Shown: positions 1-7,904 of the stretch, in pieces
Numbering within the stretch: the first letter of the stretch is position 1
Layout: each line of letters opens with the position of its first letter
Source of the DNA: MSPOR6 sp964652195
GTDB taxonomy: Bacteria > Poribacteria > WGA-4E > WGA-3G
Assembly (NCBI GenBank): GCA_964652195.1
Contig: CAZZBB010000106.1
Span: 1 to 64,000 of the forward strand
Direction: 5' to 3'
DNA: 64,000 nt
The notes under the pieces: model-generated
The model's input: the letters and a program-made list of their open reading frames with translations, nothing else
The model's database searches: none
What the model was told of the DNA's origin: nothing
Made by a program: the position numbers and the translations under genes

Positions 1-72
1 AAAAAAATAAAGATATTACAAAAGGGTTGTCAGTCAAATCTGGCGACCCAAAACTTTTGGATAGTAAACCCA

Positions 73-193
73 AGCACCAGCGGTGCGGAATGTGTGTAGA
101 TACGTAAATGCCACAAGTAACCGAGCACCAGCGGTGCGAAAGGTGTATGTATACAGTTGTTAAAGAAATTACGAAAATTGTCCAAACTATAGT
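73..193. repeat. 121-bp direct repeat, copy 1
   Basis: This stretch matches 4967-5087 over 121 bases with no gaps and 5 mismatches by eye. Each copy holds two GCACCAGCGGTGC hairpins (5-bp stem, 3-nt loop) spaced 51 bp apart, here at 74-86 and 125-137. It ends in a unique tail running to CTATAGT. The pair brackets the restriction-enzyme island. It could be a recombination-derived duplication, a mobile-element end, or a dispersed genomic repeat; no transposase that would use it is visible. Confidence 0.85.
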
Positions 194-251
194 TCATTTA
201 GAACACAGAAATTATTATAATACCACTCCTAATTGAAAATGCGTCTTATTC

Positions 252-274
252 GTAGCATAAACTTTCAGTTTGGG
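252..274. repeat. REP-like hairpin with GTAG leader
   Basis: GTAG at 252-255 is followed by an imperfect hairpin, CATAAACT-TTC-AGTTTGGG. A near-perfect relative (GTAG + CACAAACT-TCC-AGTTTGTG) lies at 37153-37175. A GTAG or GGAG tetranucleotide directly 5' of a short palindrome is the usual layout of REP sequences moved by RAYT transposases. The rest of 194-350 shows no gene. Confidence 0.5.
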
Positions 275-352
275 TTTCCGTTCACAGTTAATTTCTAACA
301 GTCTGTTTTGTAGTATGCCCACGGCTAAAAAGTTTATATCATTTCGTTTCCC

Positions 353-381
353 TTGACAACACACCTCGATCCCGCTACAAT
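353..381 (+). promoter_or_regulatory. Sigma70-type promoter of the restriction enzyme gene
   Basis: TTGACA (353-358), a 17-bp spacer, then TACAAT (376-381). The ATG begins only 6 bp after the -10 box, so initiation about 7 nt downstream would start at or next to the start codon. The mRNA would then be leaderless. No Shine-Dalgarno sequence is seen before the ATG, which agrees. Confidence 0.65.
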
Positions 382-387
382 ACCCGC

Positions 388-3300
388 ATGCCGAACCTAA
401 ACCTCAAACCAACCCACAAACCCATCCGAGACTACTACGTTACGTTGAGGCAATATCAAGAAGAAAACATTACACACGAAGGCGCAGTCAGTCATCCTTT
501 CGAAACCCTACTCAATATATGTGCCAAACAGATAGATGCAATCTTCATTCCGCAATACGGAATGAAGACAGAAATAGGCAACCGTATCATTGTCGACGGG
601 GCGATAAAAAATAACGGACTATTCTTCGCTTATTGGGAAGCAAAGGATATAGATGACGATCTTGACAGAGCCGTGCAACAAAAACGCGAAGCAGGTTACC
701 CACAAGACAACATCCTGTATCAAACACCCGAACGCGGTATCCTGGTCCAGAACGGACAGACAGCCCTCGACTTAGAAATATCCGACCCAGAAAACCTCAT
801 CACGGTACTAAAGCATCTGTTCGCATATACGACAACGACACATGAAAATTGGCAAAAAGCCGTTGCCGACTTCAGATCACACGTCCCTGACCTCGCCAAG
901 AATATGATGGAGCTGATTGAGCAAAGGTATGAAACGGATGCAGAGTTCAAAAAAGCCTTCACCGACTTTTACGAAGTCTGCCGAACTGCCATCAATCCTA
1001 ACCTCTCACGCGATGCCGTCGAGGAGATGCTTATCCAACACATCATTACTGAACGTATCTTCCGTACGGTCTTTGAACGCTCCGACTTTACCAGACGCAA
1101 CATCATCGCACGTGAGATTGAAAATGTTAGTGATACGCTGATGCGCCACGCTGTTAGTAGAGATGCGTTCCTAAAACCCCTCGACAGGTTCTATAACGCC
1201 ATTGAACAAGCAGCCACACTCTGCAAAGATTTCTCACAAAAACAGCACCTCCTCAACACCTTCTATGAGAAGTTTTTTCAGGGGTTTTCGGAAGATGTTG
1301 CAGATACACACGGCATCGTCTACACGCCACAACCGATTGTGGATTTTATGGTGAAAAGCGTTTCACATATCCTTGAAACTGAGTTCGGACGCTCACTTTC
1401 GGACACGGGTGTGCATATCATTGACCCGTTTGTTGGCACGGGCAACTTTATCGTCCGACTGATGCAGGACATCCAAGGAACAACGTTAGAAGAAAAATAT
1501 CGGCACGAGTTGCATTGCAACGAGGTGATGCTACTGCCATACTACATCGCGGGTCTGAACATTGAACAGGAGTTCTTTCAGCGCACACAAACCTATCTGC
1601 CATTTGAGGGCATTGTGCTTGCGGATACCTTTGAGCTGCTTGAAGAAAACCAGATGACACTTTTTACGCAGGAAAATACTGAACGCGTGGAACGTCAGAA
1701 AAAAGGGGATATGTTTGTTGTTATTGGTAATCCACCTTATAATAAGCGGCAAGTGAATGAAAATGATAACAATAAAAACCGCAAATATAAAACGATGGAT
1801 AAGATGCTGCAAGACACGTATTCACATGCCTCTAAAGCATCAACCAGAGTTGCACTTTCAGATCCTTATGTAAAAGCCATATTGTGGGCATCACGACGTA
1901 TCGGAGAAGAAGGGGTTGTCGCGTTTGTTACGAATAACAGTTTTATTGATGGAATAGCGTTTGATGGCATGCGGAAACATCTTGCACAGGATTTTAACGC
2001 AATTTACATTTTGGATTTAGGGGGGAACGCGAGAAAGGGATTGAAGGTATCCGATGCAAATGTGTTCGGGATTCGAGTGGGTGTGAGTATCAACTTTTTT
2101 GTGAAGAAAAAAGATAACACATCAGAAACAACACGCATCTTTCACTTCCTAGCCGATGACCTGTGGAACAAAAACAGAAAATTTGATTTTCTCAATGAAC
2201 GTGAACACATAGGTGGAATTGAGTGGCAATCTATTCAACCGAACCAGCAATATACATGGCTAACCGAAGGACTCCATGCCGATTTTGATACCTTTATTCC
2301 GATAGGAACGAAAGAAGCGAAGGTTGTGAAAGGTGCAGAAGTAAATGTTATTTTTAAAACCTATGGGGTTGGATTACAAACAAGTAGAGATGCATGGCTC
2401 TATAATTTTAACGAGAACAATCTGATCCAGAACGTAAAACGGACCAGTGATTTTTACAATATGCATGTCCTCAAGTTAAGGGAAATTCCACAAAGCGATC
2501 GAGATGTTGATGAGTTTGTGGAATACAATGACACTGAAATTAAGTGGAGTTCAGGATTAAAGCTTAAACTGGAACAAGGAGAACTTGCTGAATCTGTGGA
2601 ATCAAAACTTCGAGTGTCCCTTTTTCGCCCGTTTACAAAAATGAATCTTTGTTTTGACCGAACTCTAAATCATCGAATGTCCATGTTTCCTCTCACATTC
2701 CCCGCACCAGATACTGAAAATAGAGTGATTTGTATGACTGATAAAGGTTCTGAGAAACCGTATACTTGTCTTCTCACTGACTGTATTCCTAATCTTGTTG
2801 TGGCAGGTGGTTTTGGTTGTCCTTCTCAATGCTTTCCCTTCTACACCTACAACGAGGACAGCACAAACCGCAAAGAGAACATTACCGACTGGGCATTAGC
2901 AGCATTCCGCAAACACTACAGCGATGACACCATCAACAAGTGGAACATCTTCCACTACACCTACGGCATTTTGCACCATCCCGGCTATCGCGAAAGGTAT
3001 CAAGCAAACCTCAAGCGCGATTTGCCGCATATCCCGTTTGCAGAAGATTTCTGGGGATTTGCCAACGCTGGCTCGCAATTAGCAGACATCCACGTAAACT
3101 ATGAATCACAGCCCAAATATGATGGACTGAAATACATAGAAACACCTGATATGCCGATAGATTGGCGCGTGATGAAGATGAAATTGTCTAAAGACAAAAC
3201 GCAACTGGTATACAACGATTTCCTCAAAATAGATGGTATTCCTAAGGAGACGTTTGACTATCGGCTCGGCACACGTTCTGCTTTAGAATGGGTGATTGAT

Positions 3301-3483
3301 CAGTATCGCGTCAAGGTTGACAAACGTAGTGGCATTGTCAACAACCCGAATCGTGCAGATGCACCGCGGTATATTGTGGATTTGATTGGACAGATTATCG
3401 GTGTTAGTCTACGGACTGTAAAAATCGTTAAGGGGCTACCCTCTTCTGTAGGAGCGAGCTGTGCTCGCGATCCTTTACCTTAG
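388..3483 (+). CDS. Single-chain restriction-modification enzyme (ISP/IIG-like, no helicase)
   Basis: This 1031-residue protein probably cuts and methylates the same DNA target. An N-terminal PD-(D/E)XK-like nuclease motif can be read as D70...E84-x-K86. A long helical linker follows. The N6-adenine methyltransferase core has the AdoMet motif DPFVGTGNF (from residue 346) and the catalytic NPPY (from 448). The last ~450 residues resemble the type ISP C-terminal specificity domain (for example the RPF, FPFYTY and WNIFHYTYGILHHP blocks). The translocase helicase of true type ISP enzymes is absent, so the layout is type IIG-like. The last ~14 residues (SSVGASCARDPLP) come from a REP-like hairpin at 3448-3468, so the original C-terminus was probably replaced. 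Composition is richer in GC than the flanks, suggesting transfer. The target site cannot be inferred. Confidence 0.85.
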   Translation: MPNLNLKPTHKPIRDYYVTLRQYQEENITHEGAVSHPFETLLNICAKQIDAIFIPQYGMKTEIGNRIIVDGAIKNNGLFFAYWEAKDIDDDLDRAVQQKREAGYPQDNILYQTPERGILVQNGQTALDLEISDPENLITVLKHLFAYTTTTHENWQKAVADFRSHVPDLAKNMMELIEQRYETDAEFKKAFTDFYEVCRTAINPNLSRDAVEEMLIQHIITERIFRTVFERSDFTRRNIIAREIENVSDTLMRHAVSRDAFLKPLDRFYNAIEQAATLCKDFSQKQHLLNTFYEKFFQGFSEDVADTHGIVYTPQPIVDFMVKSVSHILETEFGRSLSDTGVHIIDPFVGTGNFIVRLMQDIQGTTLEEKYRHELHCNEVMLLPYYIAGLNIEQEFFQRTQTYLPFEGIVLADTFELLEENQMTLFTQENTERVERQKKGDMFVVIGNPPYNKRQVNENDNNKNRKYKTMDKMLQDTYSHASKASTRVALSDPYVKAILWASRRIGEEGVVAFVTNNSFIDGIAFDGMRKHLAQDFNAIYILDLGGNARKGLKVSDANVFGIRVGVSINFFVKKKDNTSETTRIFHFLADDLWNKNRKFDFLNEREHIGGIEWQSIQPNQQYTWLTEGLHADFDTFIPIGTKEAKVVKGAEVNVIFKTYGVGLQTSRDAWLYNFNENNLIQNVKRTSDFYNMHVLKLREIPQSDRDVDEFVEYNDTEIKWSSGLKLKLEQGELAESVESKLRVSLFRPFTKMNLCFDRTLNHRMSMFPLTFPAPDTENRVICMTDKGSEKPYTCLLTDCIPNLVVAGGFGCPSQCFPFYTYNEDSTNRKENITDWALAAFRKHYSDDTINKWNIFHYTYGILHHPGYRERYQANLKRDLPHIPFAEDFWGFANAGSQLADIHVNYESQPKYDGLKYIETPDMPIDWRVMKMKLSKDKTQLVYNDFLKIDGIPKETFDYRLGTRSALEWVIDQYRVKVDKRSGIVNNPNRADAPRYIVDLIGQIIGVSLRTVKIVKGLPSSVGASCARDPLP
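3448..3468. repeat. REP-like hairpin (GTAG + GCGAGC/GCTCGC)
   Basis: GTAG at 3448-3451, then the perfect 6-bp stem GCGAGC-TGT-GCTCGC (3454-3468). It lies inside the 3' end of the restriction enzyme gene and 32 bp from the end of a RAYT transposase remnant. RAYTs are typically found beside the REP sequences they recognise. Confidence 0.6.
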
Positions 3484-3499
3484 TCCCTCGCGACCTGTC

Positions 3500-3688
3500 T
3501 CATTCCATCTCAAATTTACACCGCCAAAACGGATAATCCCTCGCAGCCTTTATCAATCCTGATCGCACTGGATTCTGATAACAATATTGAATAATGGTAT
3601 TCAATGATTCATCGTGCCGTATACTGTGATCGTAGTAAGAAGGTTGCCAAATAGATCCACTACGACCGCGCACGGGGGATATACACCC
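3500..3688 (-). pseudogene. REP-associated tyrosine transposase (RAYT), C-terminal remnant
   Basis: The minus strand reads without interruption to the stop at 3500-3502. It contains GRSGSIWQPSYYDHSIR followed by an SLNTIIQYCYQNPVRSGL stretch and a final DYPFWRCKFEME. This matches the C-terminal half of Y1/RAYT transposases, with the WQ.S.YDH block and the conserved NPVR.GL. The HUH and catalytic tyrosine region is missing and a stop lies just upstream (about 3689), so this is a dead fragment. Its position beside a GTAG hairpin fits a former REP-RAYT unit. Confidence 0.7.
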
Positions 3689-3807
3689 AACTCATCAAAG
3701 ACGGTAAACCCCACCACAAGTTAGCATCGCTCACAGGAGAAGCAGTCAACATGCCACCCCACACAATTCGCCACTGGGCAACAAACGACATCGGGAATTC
3801 ACCTTGA
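3655..3807 (+). pseudogene. Short open remnant, HTH-like tail
   Basis: Between an in-frame TAG (3652) and TGA (3805-3807) the plus strand encodes about 50 residues with no upstream start. They include IYTQLIKDGKPHHKLASL and then MPPHTIRHWATNDIG. The look is of the C-terminal end of a helix-turn-helix or conjugal/phage-type protein, but the family is not recognised. It abuts and slightly overlaps the RAYT remnant on the other strand. Fragments of different origin therefore seem to have been joined here. Confidence 0.3.
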
Positions 3808-3856
3808 CTATTAATTTGAAATATGTTATATTGTACACAACAGAACGGAGCTCATT

Positions 3857-4366
3857 TTGAAACAGATCAGAACCTTCTGGCAAGCCGTCCGAGACTTCTG
3901 GAGAACAGGAAAAACAGGCGTTGCCCTCTTCCTGATTTCTCTCTTCGCTCTCATATACGGATACATCGCACTTGATTATGAGACCGCACAAAGCTGGAAG
4001 GGACACGTATCCGTTCAAAATGTCATGAAAGACATTTCCGCTTTTATCCCAGTGGGTGCGGCAGTCGTCGCAATGATAATCGGAGGAATAGACCTAATCA
4101 TGTTACTATCAGACTTTATTGAAGCAAGACGTGAGAAGCGGATAGCAGCCGCCAAAGAAGTTGCCAAAGCCGAAGGTTTCGCTGAAGGAATCGCTGAAGG
4201 AATCGCTGAAGGAGAAGCGAGAGTTTATCGAAAGTTCGCAGAATGGGAACGCCGACGAAAAGAAGCAGAAGATCGCGGCGAGGAGTTCACAGAACCCCCA
4301 CCAACACAACCCGCACCCAAACCCACGGATACACCAGAGAAACCACAACCCCGTGATAATAAATAG
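3857..4366 (+). CDS. Small two-helix membrane protein with charged tail
   Basis: 169 residues. Two hydrophobic segments (about residues 21-42 and 63-86) are followed by a long charged helix, then a proline-rich tail ending PQPRDNK. Within the helix the five residues FAEGI/IAEGI recur as GFAEGIAEGIAEGE. This reflects a 12-base DNA repeat (GAAGGAATCGCT) that could expand or contract by slippage. The family is not recognised. The start at 3857 is a TTG in a GGAGCTCATTTTG context; an ATG appears only at 4021. It is the second intact gene within the repeat-bounded island. Confidence 0.5.
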   Translation: MKQIRTFWQAVRDFWRTGKTGVALFLISLFALIYGYIALDYETAQSWKGHVSVQNVMKDISAFIPVGAAVVAMIIGGIDLIMLLSDFIEARREKRIAAAKEVAKAEGFAEGIAEGIAEGEARVYRKFAEWERRRKEAEDRGEEFTEPPPTQPAPKPTDTPEKPQPRDNK

Positions 4367-4518
4367 CAATATTCTTAGTAAACAGGCATTAGGTACGTCT
4401 CATTCATTGCGGACGTGTCTGTCCAAAGAACACAAAACGGGCGTGGCAGCCTCTATAATCATGTGGAATTTAGTCAAACTTACGCATTCCCTTGAAAAGA
4501 GGGTTAGTGCGGATCAAT

Positions 4519-4665
4519 CTAAATCCCAATTGCTGCACGGATAGCAGCAAGACGATCTTCACCATCAATGCGGTGGATGTAATTGAGAATATCAGTATAA
4601 TACTTCTCTTCATCATCTATGTAATGCTCACAAAAACTCACATTACTGATCGTGAAAGTTGTCAT
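4519..4665 (-). CDS. Possible 48-residue protein, tail of a larger lost gene
   Basis: The minus strand encodes MTTFTISNVSFCEHYIDDEE and ends DRLAAIRAAIGI. A GGTAGG sequence lies directly before the ATG. The same frame stays open upstream to the stop of a neighbouring remnant, so this may be the tail of a decayed gene and not a complete one. Its acidic, helix-like composition looks protein-coding. No family is recognised. Confidence 0.35.
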   Translation of the reverse strand: MTTFTISNVSFCEHYIDDEEKYYTDILNYIHRIDGEDRLAAIRAAIGI

Positions 4666-4704
4666 CCTACCAAACTCAAAAGGTAATTGCGGTACCTTAG
4701 GTAG

Positions 4705-4902
4705 TTAGAGTACCATGCCGACAAAACCCATTTTGCTTTGTACCGATTCTCCTTGATCGTTCTCAAGTGTTCCCCGTACCTCTAACTTCAAAGACTTGTT
4801 CTGATTGAACAATTTTCTAAATACGGAAACCGCATCAGAATCCCTACCCCATACCTTCAACTCAACATCAATCCCTGTCGACGCTTCATAATCAATAACA
4901 TT
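4705..4902 (-). pseudogene. 66-codon gene remnant without start
   Basis: The minus strand is open between a TAA (4903-4905) and the TAA at 4705-4707. It reads NVIDYEASTGIDVELKVWG, later LKLEVRGTLENDQGE and SKMGFVGMVL. The alternating hydrophobic pattern resembles a beta-sheet domain of a real protein, but there is no start codon and no family match by eye. Together with 4519-4665 it marks old coding DNA inside the island. Confidence 0.35.
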
Positions 4903-4966
4903 TTAATTGATGAGTTAAACCACAACCTGAAACTTGCCGAAAAAAAATGCTATTGACTAAATCGGC

Positions 4967-5087
4967 AGCACCAGCGGTGCGAAAGGTGTGTAGAAACGTA
5001 AATGCCACAAGAATCCGAGCACCAGCGGTGCGAAAGGTGTATGTATACAGTTGTTAAAGAAATTACGAAAATTGTCCAAACTATAGT
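4967..5087. repeat. 121-bp direct repeat, copy 2
   Basis: This is the second copy of 73-193, offset by exactly 4894 bp. Its GCACCAGCGGTGC hairpins are at 4968-4980 and 5019-5031. Both copies end at the same base (CTATAGT), after which the flanks diverge. It marks the right border of the island. Confidence 0.85.
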
Positions 5088-5938
5088 AGTAATAACAGGT
5101 TAAAATATATAATTGAGGAGATGTCCTATACAACACTTATATCTCACTCATATAAAATTAAATGAAGAAAACCAAGACAACTTACAACTAAAGAGTTAAT
5201 CACAATACTTAAAAAAGAGTTGTCATAATAGAAATAAATTGATATAAGATTATATTGTGTATTTATACTATACTTTTGCTAACTAATAAGTGAAAATTCT
5301 GCATTCAAGGGTGGTTATACTTATTTTTTGGACCCGGATAATTATGTCATGGAATAATGTGTTATGAAAATTAAATTCAGACAGATCAGAGGTATTAGGT
5401 TAGTATGGATGAGTAAAATATCGCATATCCAAAAGAATCAAAATCAGAGAACAAGAAAAAGAGTAAAAGACACAAAATTCATCATTTTGGTAATTTTTAC
5501 AAACCTGAAAAAAATGGCTGTAAAACCAGTGTAGGACTGGCGGGATAGCACATTTTCAAATGACACACAATGTGTCAAAAAGTGTAACATTTTAAGCTAT
5601 ATAATAATTATTATATTACTATTGTGATATATAAAAAGACCTAATATCACATAAAAAATATCAGAATTCCAATTGATGTGTTCTTATTATTATCGTCTGA
5701 TATTCATTAAATTTGATATTATTAACACTAACAAAATAAAATGAGATTACAGTATATCTCATAAATACGGATCGTTCAAACAGATAGGATACCAGAATAT
5801 ATATGGTAAACATATTACACATTACAATGTCTAATAATTCTATAGTTAGATTCTAACTAAAAAACCTAATAAAATCTTAACTATCCTTTTAATTTAAAAA
5901 TACTCTATTAGACAAAAATCATTCATTAGGAGAGAAAA
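5088..5938. other. AT-rich 850-bp gap
   Basis: No coding sequence is recognised on either strand. The base composition is strongly AT-rich. The only distinct structure is the short inverted repeat at 5561-5577. The gap separates the island from the envelope-export cluster and probably contains that cluster's promoter. AAAATACTCTATTAG near 5897 is AT-rich, but no convincing -35/-10 pair can be chosen. Confidence 0.5.
5561..5577. promoter_or_regulatory. Perfect short palindrome, operator-like
   Basis: TGACACA-CAA-TGTGTCA has 7-bp perfect arms and a 3-bp centre, about 360 bp upstream of the export cluster. This size and symmetry suit a dimeric repressor or activator site. No cognate regulator is encoded nearby, and a chance palindrome cannot be excluded. 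Confidence 0.3.
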
Positions 5939-6175
5939 ATGTCAGGCTTTTTCTTAATTGTCTTGATAGTATGTGGTTCAATAACATTCATGGTTCTTGG
6001 ATGTGTTTGGATGGGAACATCATATTCTGAAAAGAAAAGGGGACTTCGTTCTGGCGCGTCTGATCGCGAGCTTTTCGCTTTACAACAACAAGTATCTGAA
6101 ATCCGTAAAGAAACAGATGCACTAAAGAATCAATTACAAGAACTCATCAAAATAGCTAAAGGTATCAGTGAGTAA
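5939..6175 (+). CDS. Small membrane protein with coiled coil
   Basis: 78 residues: an N-terminal transmembrane helix (about 4-27), a basic stretch (SEKKRGLR), then a heptad-like helix rich in Q, E and L. AGGAGAG lies 5 bp before the ATG. It resembles the next gene in layout (helix, basic patch, coiled coil), so the two may be diverged duplicates. The shape recalls PspB-type proteins, but no homology is claimed. The stop overlaps the next start by one base, so the two are translationally coupled. They are probably the first genes of the export cluster. Confidence 0.65.
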   Translation: MSGFFLIVLIVCGSITFMVLGCVWMGTSYSEKKRGLRSGASDRELFALQQQVSEIRKETDALKNQLQELIKIAKGISE

Positions 6176-6465
6176 TGATAAATATGTCAAATATAATTTT
6201 CTTTTTTGTTATTCTAACTTTTATAGTAATGGGGAGTATAACCATTACTGTCCTTATTACTGTTAGAATAGGCACTACACGAGCTTTAAGAAAACATGGG
6301 TATCATCCCAATAATTCAAAGATAAAATATCAGCAGATTGAAGAAGATTTAAACCAAATAAATGAGGATTTAGGTGAGATTCGATTCCAACTCTATGAAA
6401 TTGAACCACATCTTAAGGATATGGAATTTTTAAAGTATGCTGAAGTAAATAACAAAGTTGGATAG
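6175..6465 (+). CDS. Small membrane protein with coiled coil, second copy type
   Basis: 96 residues: a transmembrane helix at about 5-30, a basic connector (RIGTTRALRKHGYH), then an acidic coiled-coil-like stretch (QQIEEDLNQINEDLGEI). The start shares one base with the upstream stop; an ATG at 6184 is an alternative. It is the same size class and architecture as its neighbour. It sits 11 bp before the LolA-like gene, so it may be a membrane adaptor of that system, which is an inference from position alone. Confidence 0.6.
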   Translation: MINMSNIIFFFVILTFIVMGSITITVLITVRIGTTRALRKHGYHPNNSKIKYQQIEEDLNQINEDLGEIRFQLYEIEPHLKDMEFLKYAEVNNKVG

Positions 6466-6476
6466 GATACACATAA

Positions 6477-7319
6477 ATGGAGAAATTTATGATACGGCAA
6501 TACTTTATTTCACCAATTCAGGATAGGTATAGGATTTCTATCCTGAACCCAAAGGTAGCATACATCAGCACTGTTTGTGTAATCTTGTTGTTTGCGATTA
6601 ATACAACGGTAATAAGCAAGGATCACACCACACCAGATGTTGAAAAGATAGTAAATTACATAGACCAATTATATCGTAGTAAGACAAGTTATGCAGATAT
6701 GGAGATGCATATTGTAACCCCACATTACGAACGCACATTAAAAATGTTGGTGTGGACTAAAGGGATGGATAGAACATTTATAAGAATCACATCACCAAAG
6801 AAAGAACGGGGTGTTGCAACTTTACGTATTAAGAACGAGATGTGGAACTATCTACCTAAAATAAAGAAGGTAATGAAAATTTCACCATCATTGATGATGG
6901 GTTCATGGATGGGGTCAGACTTTTCTAATGACGATTTAGTCAAAGAATCATCAATGCAGGAGGATTATACATATAAGATAATTACACCTGACGATGCTAC
7001 TCCAGATCTCATTTATATTGAGCTTACACCCAATGAAGATTCTACTATTGTTTGGGGTAAAATAGTTTCTGCAGTCAGATCATCAGACTATATACCAGTA
7101 TGGCAGCATTTCTATGATGAAAAAGGTAAATTAATGCGAATTCTTAATTACAAAGACATTAAAACCTTTGGAAATAAGACTATTCCTTCAGTCATGGAAA
7201 TGATACCACAGAATAAACAAGGACATAAAACCATTATCCGTTGGAATGATGGAAACTTCGATACTAAAATCGAAGATTCAATCTTTAGTCGTCGAAATCT
7301 ACAAAAAAGTAATTTTTAG
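6477..7319 (+). CDS. LolA-like outer-membrane lipoprotein-sorting protein
   Basis: 280 residues. A leader with a hydrophobic segment (about residues 26-46) precedes a LolA-type convex beta-sheet domain. The hallmark stretch is YADMEMHIVTP...LKMLVWTKGMDRTFIRITSP...GVATLRI...MWNYLPKIKKVMKI, as in periplasmic outer membrane lipoprotein-sorting proteins encoded beside FtsX-type ABC permeases. It would carry a lipid or lipoprotein cargo across the periplasm from the permease complex at 9.5-12.7 kb. The start could also be the ATG at 6489, which has GGAG at a good distance. The membership is clear; the cargo is unknown. Confidence 0.8.
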   Translation: MEKFMIRQYFISPIQDRYRISILNPKVAYISTVCVILLFAINTTVISKDHTTPDVEKIVNYIDQLYRSKTSYADMEMHIVTPHYERTLKMLVWTKGMDRTFIRITSPKKERGVATLRIKNEMWNYLPKIKKVMKISPSLMMGSWMGSDFSNDDLVKESSMQEDYTYKIITPDDATPDLIYIELTPNEDSTIVWGKIVSAVRSSDYIPVWQHFYDEKGKLMRILNYKDIKTFGNKTIPSVMEMIPQNKQGHKTIIRWNDGNFDTKIEDSIFSRRNLQKSNF

Positions 7320-7334
7320 AGGTAATCTACAATA

Positions 7335-7904
7335 ATGACCGATAGTAAACAATATTCGCCACGTATTCTCAAAAAAATCTTCAATTCTACTCTATTTTAT
7401 GTTGTTATATTTCTAATTATGAGTTCAACACTTCAAGCGAACACGGCTGATCTTACAAGAAAATTCGGTATAGGCGCGCATGGTGCAACACCATCATTTG
7501 GAGGAATTAGTCTACGTTATAATAGCCTTGCACCAGTGTACCTTCAAGCAGTAGGTCGTTTTTACCTTGATGATGAAAACGCTGACCATATGTTAGGTAC
7601 AAGTATATCTTATGCAATCTATGAATATAAAGGCAAATGGAACCACGCACGACTCTATTTCTCGTTAGAAGGTGGATGGCGTTTCTATAGAGATCAATAT
7701 TATTATAATCATGTGGAAATGTCTGAAGCCACTACTCTGGCAGGTGGAATTTCATTTGGTGGTGAATTGATTTTTCCACTCGGTGGGATTCCGCTGGGTA
7801 TAAATATGTCAATCGGCCAAGGAATTGGAAGAGAAAATTCCAATTCTGTATTTAAGAATCTTGCTGGAGTCTATATTGGAGCAGGCTTACATGCCTATTT
7901 TTAG
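7335..7904 (+). CDS. Small exported beta-barrel-like protein
   Basis: 189 residues. A hydrophobic leader ends near residue 35 (STLQANT). The mature part shows alternating aromatic/hydrophobic strands (for example GISLRYNSLAPVYLQAVGRF and HARLYFSLEGGWRFY) and ends in an aromatic HAYF. Those features suit an 8-strand outer-membrane barrel, with the terminal F as a BAM signal. It has no recognised family. It lies between the LolA-like gene and the lipoprotein gene, whose start it overlaps, so it probably belongs to the same export system. Confidence 0.6.
   Translation: MTDSKQYSPRILKKIFNSTLFYVVIFLIMSSTLQANTADLTRKFGIGAHGATPSFGGISLRYNSLAPVYLQAVGRFYLDDENADHMLGTSISYAIYEYKGKWNHARLYFSLEGGWRFYRDQYYYNHVEMSEATTLAGGISFGGELIFPLGGIPLGINMSIGQGIGRENSNSVFKNLAGVYIGAGLHAYF

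Noticed and set aside
4161..4544. A 127-codon frame reading MPKPKVSLKESLKESLKE
   Set aside because: It overlaps the membrane protein gene at 3857-4366 in another frame; its repeats come from the 12-base DNA repeat, and its second half is not protein-like.
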